Part shown: piece by piece, positions 49,942-58,140 of the stretch | Position numbering within the stretch: position 1 is the first letter of the stretch | Layout of the letters: every line of letters starts with the position of its first letter | Origin: Pantoea sp. alder81 | GTDB taxonomy: Bacteria > Pseudomonadota > Gammaproteobacteria > Enterobacterales > Enterobacteriaceae | Assembly (NCBI RefSeq): GCF_020179835.1 | Contig: NZ_JAIUDA010000001.1 | Location: 971,459 to 1,035,458, forward strand | Reading direction: 5' to 3' | DNA length: 64,000 nt | Translations under genes and position numbers: made by a program | Notes under the pieces: generated by a model | What the model was told of the DNA's origin: nothing | The model's input: the letters and a program-made list of their open reading frames with translations, nothing else | Database searches by the model: none

Positions 49942-52900
49942 ATGATTACCGTCGACGGCAACGGTGCGGTGGCTTCGGTCGCTTTCCGCACCAGTGAAGT
50001 GATCGCCATTTACCCCATCACGCCCAGTTCCACCATGGCGGAACTGGCCGACAGCTGGTCTGGCGAAGGTCGCCGCAATATCTGGGGTGATATCCCTCGC
50101 GTAGTGGAGATGCAGTCAGAAGGCGGTGCCATTGCTACCGTACACGGAGCGTTGCAGACCGGTGCCCTTTCCACCACGTTTACGTCATCACAGGGCCTGC
50201 TGCTGATGATCCCGACGCTGTATAAACTGGCCGGGCAGCTGACGCCGTTTGTCCTGCACGTCGCAGCGCGTACCGTCGCTACACATGCTTTATCGATTTT
50301 TGGCGATCACTCTGATGTGATGGCCGTGCGCCAGACGGGTTGCGCGCAACTGTGTGCTTCCAGCGTGCAGGAAGCGCAGGATTTCGCGTTGATCTCTCAG
50401 ATGGCTTCACTCAATAGCCGCGTGCCCTTTATTCACTTCTTCGACGGTTTCCGTACCTCACATGAGATCAACAAGATTGTCCCGATCAGTGATGAAACCC
50501 TGCAAGCACTGATGCCAGCAAAAGCGATCGCAGAGCATCGTGCACGCGCACTGACGCCGGATCATCCAACGATTCGTGGCACCTCCGCCAATCCTGATAC
50601 CTATTTCCAATCGCGCGAAGCCACTAACCGCTGGTACGACGCCTGTACCGGCCATGTTGAAGCCGCCATGGAAGCGTTTGCCGCTAACACCGGCCGCCAC
50701 TATCAGCCGTTTGAGTTTTATGGCCACCCGCAGGCTGAGCGCGTAATCGTGATGATGGGTTCGGGCTGCGGCACCGCCGAAGAAGCGATTGATGTTCTGT
50801 TGCAGCGCGGCGAAAAGGTGGGATTGGTGAAAGTGCGCCTTTATCGTCCGTTCTCAGCGGCGCATCTGATCAAAACGCTGCCCACTTCGGTTCAGCGTGT
50901 GGCGGTGCTGGATCGCACCAAAGAGCCCGGCGCGCTGGGTGAACCGCTGTTTCTGGATGTGATGACCGCACTGGCTGAAGCCTTTAGCCGGGGTGAACGC
51001 CCGACGCTGCCGAGAGTGATTGGCGGCCGCTACGGTCTGTCATCGAAAGAATTTGCCCCTGATGCCGTGCTAGCCGTGTTCCGTGCGCTGCTGCGTGAAC
51101 AACCGCCTGCGCGTTTCACCGTGGGTATTTATGATGATGTCACGCATTTATCGCTGCCGATGGAGGCCAACATCGTGCCGAATCGGGCACGGCTTGAAGC
51201 GCTGTTTTACGGCCTCGGCAGTGACGGCAGCGTGAGCGCCAGCAAAAACAACCTGAAGATCATCGGCAATGCCACGCCCTGGCATGTGCAGGGATATTTC
51301 GTCTATGACTCGAAAAAAGCGGGCGGCCTGACTGTTTCCCATCTGCGTGTCAGTGAACATCCCGTCCAGTCGGCGTATCTGGTGCAGCAGGCTGATTTTA
51401 TTGGCTGCCATCAACTGCAGTTCATCGATAAATATTCGATGCTCGATCAGCTTAAGCCGGGCGGCATTTTCCTGCTGAATACTCCTTACGCCGCTGATGA
51501 AGTCTGGTCACGCCTACCGCAGGAAGTGCAGAGCCAGCTTAATGACAAGCAGGCGCGGTTTTATGTCATCAATGCGGCACGTATCGCGCGCGAATGCCAG
51601 CTCGGTGCACGCATCAACACCGTCATGCAGATGGCGTTCTTCCAGTTGACGCAGATTCTGCCCGGCGACAGTGCATTAACCGAACTGCAAAACGCCATTT
51701 CCCGCAGCTACAGCAGTAAAGGCGAGGAGCTGGTGCAGCGTAACTGGCAGGCACTGGCAATGGCACAACAGGCGTTGGAAGCGGTGCCGCTGCAGGCGGT
51801 TGATCAGCACAGTCCGCATCGTCCGCCGGTGGTATCCGATAGCGCACCGGATTTTGTCAAAACCGTCACCGCCGCCATGCTGGCAGGATTAGGCGACAAA
51901 TTGCCGGTGTCCGCACTGCCGCCAGACGGCACCTGGCCCGTTGGCACCACACAGTGGGAAAAACGCAACATCGCCGAAGCGATTCCGATCTGGCAGCCTG
52001 ACCTGTGCACCCAATGCAACCACTGCGTAGCAGCCTGCCCGCATGCGGCGATTCGCGCCAAAGTCGTTACGCCTGAGGCCATGGACTCCGCACCTGATTC
52101 CCTCGCTTCTCTCGACGTCAAATCACGCGATATGCGCGGCCAGAAATACGTGCTGCAGGTGGCTCCTGAAGATTGCACCGGCTGTAATCTGTGTGTGGAA
52201 GTGTGCCCGGCCAGCGATCGCCAGCATCCAGAGATCAAAGCCATCAATATGCAATCGCGTCTTGAACATGTTGAAACCGAAAAAGTGAATTACGATGCGT
52301 TTCTTGCGCTGCCAGAAATCACAGCGGAACAACTGGAACGCATTGATATTCGCACCTCACAACTGATCACGCCGCTCTTTGAGTACTCAGGCGCCTGTTC
52401 CGGCTGCGGGGAGACGCCGTATATCAAGTTGCTGACGCAGTTGTATGGCGATCGCCTGTTGATTGCCAATGCCACCGGTTGCTCATCCATATATGGCGGT
52501 AATCTCCCCTCCACACCTTATACCACCAACGCCGAAGGACGCGGACCGGCATGGGCCAATTCCCTGTTTGAAGACAACGCTGAATTTGGGCTCGGTTTCC
52601 GCCTGAGCGTTGATCAGCAGAAACAGCGCGCGCTACGTCTGTTAGATCAGTGTGCGCCACAGTTGCCCGAAGCTTTACTGGCCGCATTGAAAGAGGAAAA
52701 TGTCCTGCCCTCGGTTCGTCGCGAGCAAATAGTTGAACTGCGTCAGCAGCTGGCGGCTTCATCATCAGCCCACGCTGGCGAATTGCAGGTTATCGCCGAT
52801 GCGCTGGTTGAGAAATCTGTCTGGCTAATCGGGGGTGACGGCTGGGCCTATGACATCGGTTATGGCGGTCTTGATCATGTGATGAGCCTGAGTGAAAACG

Positions 52901-53469
52901 TCAACGTGCTGGTTCTCGACACCCAGTGCTACTCCAATACCGGTGGACAAGCTTCCAAAGCTACGCCGCTCGGTGCAGTCACCAAGTTTGGCGAACAAGG
53001 CAAGCGTAAAGCACGTAAAGATTTAGGCGTTGCCACCATGCTGTATGGGCATGTTTATGTGGCCCAAATCTCGCTGGGCGCACAGTTGAATCAGACGGTG
53101 AAAGCGATTCAGGAAGCGGAGGCCTGGCCCGGTCCCTCGCTAATCATCGCTTACAGCCCATGTGAAGAACACGGATATGATTTGGCTTATAGCCATGAGC
53201 AGATGCGATTGTTAACCACCAGCGGGTTCTGGCCGCTGTATCGTTATGACCCTCGTCGTGCAGAGCAAGGTAAAGCGGCACTGGCGCTGGACTCTCGCCA
53301 GCCAACCTCAGTGCTGGAAGACGCATTGATGAACGAGCAGCGTTTCCGCCAGTTGCAAACCCGTGAACCGGAAGCTGCCGCGCAGTTATGGCAGGATGCG
53401 ACCGAAGCCGCCAATCAACGCTATCAGCGACTGGCGGAAATGGCCGGTAAAGCAGAGAAAAGTGACTAG
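49942..53469 (+). CDS. nifJ: Pyruvate:flavodoxin/ferredoxin oxidoreductase
   Basis: 1175-aa single-chain PFOR, nearly collinear with E. coli YdbK. Domain order: pyruvate-binding domain I with YPITPSSTMAELAD, domain II, the gamma domain with YFVYDSKKAGGLTVSHLRVS, two 4Fe-4S motifs CTQCNHCVAACPHA and CTGCNLCVEVCPAS, then the thiamine-diphosphate domain with the proximal-cluster cysteines SGACSGCGETPY and the GGDGWAYDIGYGGLDHVMS pocket. It forms acetyl-CoA, CO2 and reduced flavodoxin from pyruvate. It marks the right edge of the syntenic core. Confidence 0.97.
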   Translation: MITVDGNGAVASVAFRTSEVIAIYPITPSSTMAELADSWSGEGRRNIWGDIPRVVEMQSEGGAIATVHGALQTGALSTTFTSSQGLLLMIPTLYKLAGQLTPFVLHVAARTVATHALSIFGDHSDVMAVRQTGCAQLCASSVQEAQDFALISQMASLNSRVPFIHFFDGFRTSHEINKIVPISDETLQALMPAKAIAEHRARALTPDHPTIRGTSANPDTYFQSREATNRWYDACTGHVEAAMEAFAANTGRHYQPFEFYGHPQAERVIVMMGSGCGTAEEAIDVLLQRGEKVGLVKVRLYRPFSAAHLIKTLPTSVQRVAVLDRTKEPGALGEPLFLDVMTALAEAFSRGERPTLPRVIGGRYGLSSKEFAPDAVLAVFRALLREQPPARFTVGIYDDVTHLSLPMEANIVPNRARLEALFYGLGSDGSVSASKNNLKIIGNATPWHVQGYFVYDSKKAGGLTVSHLRVSEHPVQSAYLVQQADFIGCHQLQFIDKYSMLDQLKPGGIFLLNTPYAADEVWSRLPQEVQSQLNDKQARFYVINAARIARECQLGARINTVMQMAFFQLTQILPGDSALTELQNAISRSYSSKGEELVQRNWQALAMAQQALEAVPLQAVDQHSPHRPPVVSDSAPDFVKTVTAAMLAGLGDKLPVSALPPDGTWPVGTTQWEKRNIAEAIPIWQPDLCTQCNHCVAACPHAAIRAKVVTPEAMDSAPDSLASLDVKSRDMRGQKYVLQVAPEDCTGCNLCVEVCPASDRQHPEIKAINMQSRLEHVETEKVNYDAFLALPEITAEQLERIDIRTSQLITPLFEYSGACSGCGETPYIKLLTQLYGDRLLIANATGCSSIYGGNLPSTPYTTNAEGRGPAWANSLFEDNAEFGLGFRLSVDQQKQRALRLLDQCAPQLPEALLAALKEENVLPSVRREQIVELRQQLAASSSAHAGELQVIADALVEKSVWLIGGDGWAYDIGYGGLDHVMSLSENVNVLVLDTQCYSNTGGQASKATPLGAVTKFGEQGKRKARKDLGVATMLYGHVYVAQISLGAQLNQTVKAIQEAEAWPGPSLIIAYSPCEEHGYDLAYSHEQMRLLTTSGFWPLYRYDPRRAEQGKAALALDSRQPTSVLEDALMNEQRFRQLQTREPEAAAQLWQDATEAANQRYQRLAEMAGKAEKSD

Positions 53470-53476
53470 ATGAAGC

Positions 53477-53503
53477 AAGCCCGGCGCACTGGCCGGGCTT
53501 AAT
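53477..53503. terminator. Terminator after nifJ
   Basis: AAGCCCGGC (53477-53485) pairs with GCCGGGCTT (53492-53500). It lies between nifJ and the convergent FumD-like gene. Confidence 0.75.
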
Positions 53504-53506
53504 GAT

Positions 53507-53707
53507 TTAACAGGGTTTAAGCTGAATAATCGCCATCTCAACCGCACGATTGGGCGAGCCGGTTAATTCCCGATAACGCAGCTGCAGATTGCGCAACTCC
53601 GTCGCTACCACCTCTTTTTCTGTTGCTGATCCCCGCTGCGCCAGCTCGAGATAACATTGCCCGACTAGCCGGCACGCTTCTTCAAAAACCATGTCGTACG
53701 TTTGCAT
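53507..53707 (-). CDS. Small FumD/YdhZ-like (DUF2767) protein
   Basis: 66-aa soluble helical protein starting at the ATG 53707 after a strong GAGGAGAGG; an upstream in-frame ATG at 53776 is less likely. The pattern EEACRLVGQCYLELAQRG followed by VVATELRNLQLRYREL and AVEMAIIQL is like E. coli FumD/YdhZ (EMCRVVGKVVLEMRDLG... and AMETVINAL), a small DUF2767 protein reported as a fumarase. The match is by eye, so the enzymatic role is not claimed. A TTGAT-CTGG-GTAAA sequence near 53788 could be an imperfect FNR site. Confidence 0.72.
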   Translation of the reverse strand: MQTYDMVFEEACRLVGQCYLELAQRGSATEKEVVATELRNLQLRYRELTGSPNRAVEMAIIQLKPC

Positions 53708-54430
53708 CTGCCTCTCCTCACCTTTAGAAACTAAAAAAAACACTTCATCCATCCTGTCAGGCAGCGATGCGCGCAATCTTTACCCAGATCAATAAATGGG
53801 CAGATTGTTCTGGCAAAGTGTGCGGTTTTATCGCAGGAATCCGTGAAAAGAGATCACATCAGACTGGCATTCGCGTGCGCAATCCGTACCATACGCACTC
53901 ATGTCATAGGGGTTTATTGCCGCTGAAGCGTTATTCAGCCGCCAACGACCCTTGCGTTCATTCTCAAGCGTGAAAATAATGTCAGAAAATCAAGAAGTAA
54001 CGAAGAAAGAACAATATAACCTGAAGAAATAAGATTGATTGTCTAAGTATCTGGCAACATTATATATTCATTTTAAATCAATTGGTTAGATTAACGCTAA
54101 AGTACGCAGTCATACTCCCAGCCCCATTTTCAATGCCCATTTTAGTGCCCTGATTTGGGTTTTTGCCCCTGTTTTTGTCCCCTGTTTCTCCATCCCTAAA
54201 TAAAGAGTTAACCCCCCAGTTATTGCTGTTTAATCACAAGTGAATACATAAAATTCATTTTGTGGGTATATGCATTCAACTGACTAACTGTTTGCAGTTT
54301 AGTTGGTCTCACCAGCGAAGATCACGAATAAATTAACAGACAGCTTTGCATCGAGCCATTGATCTCACAGCCAATAGGGGATAACCATACTCAAATTTTC
54401 CACATTTCAGGAGTCTTGAGTATTAACACA
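53708..54430. other. Left edge of accessory island, no intact gene
   Basis: About 720 bp without a credible intact gene; AT content rises from about 53950 on. A short run of TTTT/GCCC alternations occurs at 54118-54190. On the minus strand a 51-codon frame with no start codon (about 54233-54081) is open there, ending GAGSMTAYFSVNLTN, and may be the tail of a lost gene. No tRNA or clear attachment repeat was seen. Confidence 0.5.
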
Positions 54431-55009
54431 TCTCCGTGGAACAAAGACTGTGTCATCGGTCAAAAAAAGACCACTTCAGCTGTAGTATCCTAATCCTGCT
54501 TGAACTGGAGGGGAAAAACGCGCGGTTTAGCTGTTTTCAATATGACCCTGGACAGTAAGCTTCGAGGCTGTGATCTGGTCAAACTAAAAGTATCGGATGT
54601 TGCATATGGCAGCTGAGCTTTTTAGGCAGAACAACAGTGCTGCAACAGAAAACCGGTAGCCCTGTGCAATTTGAGATAACCAAAGGGACAAGAGAAGTTG
54701 GTGCTGCAATGATATAGCTTGGCAATTTGAACAGTAAAGACTTCTTGTTCCGGTCCCGGACTGGCCAGCACATATTAACCCGGCAATACAACCGAATCTT
54801 TCTTGGGTTGGTTGAAAAGCTTGGTCTCTAAGATTCGCTTTACAGGACACATTCCCTTAGAAGAACAAAACCTTACCGGATTTACAAGAAAACCAAGAAT
54901 CTCCGGGTGAACCAACTTCTGTAGGGTCATAAGAAACTGGAAAGCACAGTCCGTCATCTGGGCATTGAACTCAATGATGCGTTAGAGATCTCTGAATCGA
55001 TTGAAATCT
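54431..55009 (+). pseudogene. Decayed tyrosine recombinase/integrase
   Basis: Pieces of one phage-type integrase can be read in order on the plus strand but in shifting frames with stops. They are SPWNKDCVIGQKKTT at 54431; RGLAVFNMTLDSKLRGCDLV at about 54522 with VKLKVSDVAYG after it; TTVLQQKTGSPVQFEITKG with TREVGAAMI at about 54633; FLFRSR..HILTRQYNRIF at about 54740; and KLESTVRHLGIELNDALEIS at about 54931, the end of the catalytic domain. These match a widespread group of integrases of about 200 aa (WNKG-LVGQK, DSKLRGCDLV, LLLGHTKLESTVRYLG). At least three frameshifts are needed and the RHxxR/HxxRR segment is damaged, so it is inactive. Confidence 0.85.
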
Positions 55010-55437
55010 TAGGTTGTCAGCGCTGCAACAGCAGCCCTGTGCCAGAGGCAGATCTCATAAGTCATTATAAAGTAATCAATAAAGAAAAATCGGGAAGGAA
55101 AAGGTAGTGCACTATAACAAAAATAATTCAGAAACCTCTTATCAATAATTCTTACTGACGTGCCAGACTAAATTTCTTTGTTTGTACGAGAGCAGGAGAA
55201 GGGTTACGCTTGATAATAACAATTATCCGTAAAACCGATATCATAACTATATGAATACTATATAAATATACTAACTGATGAAAGACATCGCTCTATAGTT
55301 TGAAAATGCAAGACGCTCAGAGCGTATAGTGACAACAGGAGTGCACCTACATTATTTTCGCATACACATTTGACAAAGTTTCATACTGAGATTATATCTT
55401 AAGTTAACTATCCACATTCTAATTTATTGGTGATGCT
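55010..55437. other. Upstream region of RiPP locus, no gene
   Basis: 428 bp of very AT-rich DNA between the integrase remnant and the precursor peptide gene. No protein-coding frame is convincing. It should contain the promoter of the RiPP operon; AT-rich hexamers are too many to choose one with confidence. Confidence 0.4.
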
Positions 55438-55611
55438 ATGGTTGAGCCTAAAAAACCTCGCAAAATAGATCTTTCAAAAATTAATTTTGATGATTATGAA
55501 AACATTGACGTCCTAATAAAAAAACTTATTGAAGAACAAAAAAAACAATTAGGTGGTGATCAAACAGCTCATGCAAGTGATCATCGGAGTAGTCACACCA
55601 ATCAAATTTAA
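55438..55611 (+). CDS. Putative RiPP precursor peptide with His-x-Ser tetrad core
   Basis: 57-aa open frame, too short for common gene finders, starting after GGTGA. Residues 1-38 form a charged leader (MVEPKKPRKIDLSKINFDDY, then ENIDVLIKKLIEEQKKQL). A Gly-Gly at 39-40 precedes a 17-residue C-terminus, DQTAHASDHRSSHTNQI. That tail is periodic: His45-Ala-Ser-Asp, His49-Arg-Ser-Ser, His53-Thr-Asn-Gln. A gap of 34 bp separates it from an FxsB-like radical SAM gene, followed by an HExxH modifying enzyme, so it is the obvious substrate. An aromatic residue plus a polar residue two positions on is the motif joined by cyclophane-forming maturases. Nothing tests this here. Confidence 0.8.
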   Translation: MVEPKKPRKIDLSKINFDDYENIDVLIKKLIEEQKKQLGGDQTAHASDHRSSHTNQI

Positions 55612-55645
55612 TTTATATTAAAATTTAATGTAACAAGGGGTGAGG

Positions 55646-56800
55646 ATGACTGACTTTTCATTCCATATTAAAAAACCAACTCTTCACCAAGTTATTTTTA
55701 AAATTTCCCAGAAATGCAATATAAATTGCACGTATTGCTACGTTTATAACATGGGGGATAGTTCTTGGTCCCAACGAGAGAATTTTGCTAGTGATGAGAT
55801 TGTTCAGGCCTTAGCAAATAAAATTAAAGAACATGTTGAATTCTATAACATGAAGACTTTTCATCTAGAACTGCATGGTGGGGAGCCTTTATTATATGGG
55901 AAAGCACGGCTACGAAAACTGCTTACAACTATGGATTTTATAGTTGGCAAACAAATCCTCAGATATTCAATTCAAACCAACGGATTGCTTCTGGATAGAG
56001 AGTGGGTTGATTTGTTTTCTGAATTTAAAGTTAATGTAGGCATTAGTATTGATGGACCTCCATCAACTTTCTCAAAAAGAGTTAATAGACGAGGACGGGA
56101 CATTACTCAAAATTTATTAAATATTCTTGGGAATTTGCATATCACTAGAGCAAATTTTAAGCCAGGAGCACTAGCCGTCATTTCTGACACATCTGATATC
56201 TGTGAATTAATCGATTGGTTTCCCACTATAGGAATTTATTCTTTTGATTTACTACTTCCACTTGGGAATATTTTAACCCCGCCCAGCGGAATATCAGACC
56301 TGGCATCTTTAGAAGAGAAACTGATTAAAGGTTTCGAATACTGGAGATCTCTTGGTGAAGGGGCACCAAGAATTAGGTTGTATGAATTAATGATTAAAGG
56401 ATTTCTTGGGCATGAGGTTTGCCTCGATGCACTAGGAGGCGATTTAACTAATTTGTGTGTTGTTGAGTCAAATGGTGCAATTGGAATGAGTGATGTAACT
56501 CGATTCCTTGGTGGTATATATTCTAGTGATGACATTAATATTAAAACACATAAGTTGGATGTGCATTCTGAACATTTCAAAGTTCAGGAATCACAAAAGC
56601 TTTGTGACACATGTAAAAATTGTGTTGTAGTGAATGCGTGTGGCGGGGGCTACATACCAGACCGTTTTGATGGTGTGAGCTTTAATAATCCGACATATTA
56701 CTGCAGTGTTATGTATGGACTTGGGCAGCATATTTTAAAGTATATGCAACAGTCGATTCCTGAAAAGGCTTGGGTGGAGGGGGTGAATCGTGTTGGATAG
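55646..56800 (+). CDS. FxsB-like radical SAM/SPASM peptide maturase
   Basis: 384-aa radical SAM enzyme. Cys24, Cys28 and Cys31 in KCNINCTYCYVYNMGDSSW bind the SAM-cluster, and ELHGGEPLL is the SAM-contact motif; both are close to FxsB, a maturase that installs cyclophane cross-links in peptides. A C-terminal SPASM domain with Cys in HEVCLDALGG, NLCVVESNG, LCDTCKNC, NACGGGY and YYCSVM would hold auxiliary clusters. The ATG at 55646 follows AAGGGG and a GTG at 55640 is in frame. It overlaps the next gene by 11 bp. Base composition is AT-rich, unlike the core genes. Confidence 0.9.
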   Translation: MTDFSFHIKKPTLHQVIFKISQKCNINCTYCYVYNMGDSSWSQRENFASDEIVQALANKIKEHVEFYNMKTFHLELHGGEPLLYGKARLRKLLTTMDFIVGKQILRYSIQTNGLLLDREWVDLFSEFKVNVGISIDGPPSTFSKRVNRRGRDITQNLLNILGNLHITRANFKPGALAVISDTSDICELIDWFPTIGIYSFDLLLPLGNILTPPSGISDLASLEEKLIKGFEYWRSLGEGAPRIRLYELMIKGFLGHEVCLDALGGDLTNLCVVESNGAIGMSDVTRFLGGIYSSDDINIKTHKLDVHSEHFKVQESQKLCDTCKNCVVVNACGGGYIPDRFDGVSFNNPTYYCSVMYGLGQHILKYMQQSIPEKAWVEGVNRVG

Positions 56801-57902
56801 TTTATTATCTTGTGCTAGCCCTTTTTCAGAGCAAAGCATTCATGACACTCTATTAAATAGGAAAAGTTCCTTTTCTATAGTATTGGCTCAAAATTTATTG
56901 CAAAACCTTAAATGTCACCAAGTTCCCCTATGGGTTATAGAAGCTCTAATTTGTATTTCTGATCGGTCATTACCAAATAACAGCAACGCATGGGCACCTG
57001 AGATACCCTCAATTCTTCAATGGTTGGCAGATACAACCCTAGAGCCTCCATATTTCAAAATAGAGTTATATGCCGTTAGATTATCAGGATTTTGCGTGCA
57101 AGGAAAATTTTCTAATACAGCCTCTCCAGGCTTTGGTTCCTTTAATGGAATTCCTGCTAGATATTTAAAAAATCAGGAGTTCATAATAAAACAAAACACG
57201 ATCACATTTAGAGAAACAATAAATGAAAACCACGATAATGTTCATAAAATATCGACATCAATGTTTCTTGGTGATGCTGTTGCATTTAAAGAAACTATCA
57301 ACAATGGCTATGACACATCATCTAAGCTTACGATTGGGAATTTTAATGAACTAGACATGCTAAATAGGCTCGCTATAAATGAACTAACCTCTACAGGAGT
57401 GTTGGCAGAGTGGGTGACTTCTGCAATAACAAGTTTATACGTCACCGAGGCCGAAAAAAACTCTTTCAGTTCTGGTAGTTGGGATAAGCATTGTGGGCTT
57501 TCCTATTGTTCACTTCGGGACGAGGTATTCCAACTGGCCGACATATTACTTCATGAAGCATGCCATCAAAATTTTTATTTTATCAATTTGAACAAATGTT
57601 TGCATGAAGATGATGGCATTCTCAGATTATCTCCGGCTGTTAATTTACCTCGACCGATCTGGGCAATTTTACTTGCATATCATGCATTTTCTAACGTGTC
57701 TATATTTTACTATAAAGCAAACTATCTACAGGATGAAATGAAAATAAGACATGCATTGAAAAATTTTGATTATGCTGTTAAGGCGGAGGAAATCCTCAAT
57801 GATTATATATTTACTGAGCAGGGTGCTAAAATTTTCTTTGAGAGTTTAAAATCGATATTTTCCACTGTAAAAAATGCTTACCTAGATATGAAGCATCTTT
57901 AA
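56790..57902 (+). CDS. Stand-alone HExxH peptide-modifying protein
   Basis: 370-aa protein beginning with GTG at 56790, preceded by GGAGGGGG; the start lies inside the end of the radical SAM gene, so translation is coupled. It has no signal peptide. The metal motif HEACH is at residues 255-259, and about 35 residues later LPRPIWAILLAYHAFSNVSI matches the DPRPLGGLLQG-like second motif of the HExxH domain found fused to or beside FxsB-type enzymes (family now called aKG-HExxH-type peptide beta-hydroxylase). It is therefore likely an iron/2-oxoglutarate enzyme that hydroxylates the precursor rather than a peptidase. The N-terminal 180 residues are unrecognised. Confidence 0.82.
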   Translation: MLDSLLSCASPFSEQSIHDTLLNRKSSFSIVLAQNLLQNLKCHQVPLWVIEALICISDRSLPNNSNAWAPEIPSILQWLADTTLEPPYFKIELYAVRLSGFCVQGKFSNTASPGFGSFNGIPARYLKNQEFIIKQNTITFRETINENHDNVHKISTSMFLGDAVAFKETINNGYDTSSKLTIGNFNELDMLNRLAINELTSTGVLAEWVTSAITSLYVTEAEKNSFSSGSWDKHCGLSYCSLRDEVFQLADILLHEACHQNFYFINLNKCLHEDDGILRLSPAVNLPRPIWAILLAYHAFSNVSIFYYKANYLQDEMKIRHALKNFDYAVKAEEILNDYIFTEQGAKIFFESLKSIFSTVKNAYLDMKHL

Positions 57903-58115
57903 ATAAAACCTCATTCTTATTAAATTTATTACAAATAAAAACAATCACCACCCCATCATGGACTGCTAATTAAATAATTGAATGTGAAATATTCGCTTAA
58001 TTACATACGTTCCCTTCACCATCTAATACAGTATTTCTTTATATAAACATATAGACAAACCAGACCATTTTCTTTCAGTGAACTATTCGATACAAACATG
58101 ATTGGAATTTAAAGA

Positions 58116-58132
58116 GTGCGCGCTAAGCGCAC
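58116..58132 (-). terminator. Candidate terminator of the Septu operon
   Basis: On the minus strand GTGCGC (58132-58127) pairs with GCGCAC (58121-58116), loop of 5 nt, followed by TCTTTAAATT. It lies just beyond the ptuB stop. Confidence 0.5.
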
Positions 58133-58140
58133 CTTCTAAG

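Noticed and set aside
54579..54957. Minus-strand frames of 60-88 codons in the island
   Set aside because: They overlap the plus-strand integrase fragments and have no recognisable content; the integrase match is much stronger.
53708..55437. tRNA gene as island attachment site
   Set aside because: No cloverleaf with a TTCGAATC-like arm was found next to the integrase remnant.
55646..57902. His-Xaa-Ser (Hxs) system
   Set aside because: The core has H-x-S units, but Hxs loci have two radical SAM proteins (HxsB, HxsC) and a longer repeat precursor; here there is one radical SAM enzyme and an HExxH protein.
56790..57902. HExxH protein as a zinc metallopeptidase that cleaves the leader
   Set aside because: HEACH alone would allow this, but the following PRP...LL motif and the pairing with an FxsB-like enzyme fit the peptide-modifying HExxH family better. 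Not fully excluded.
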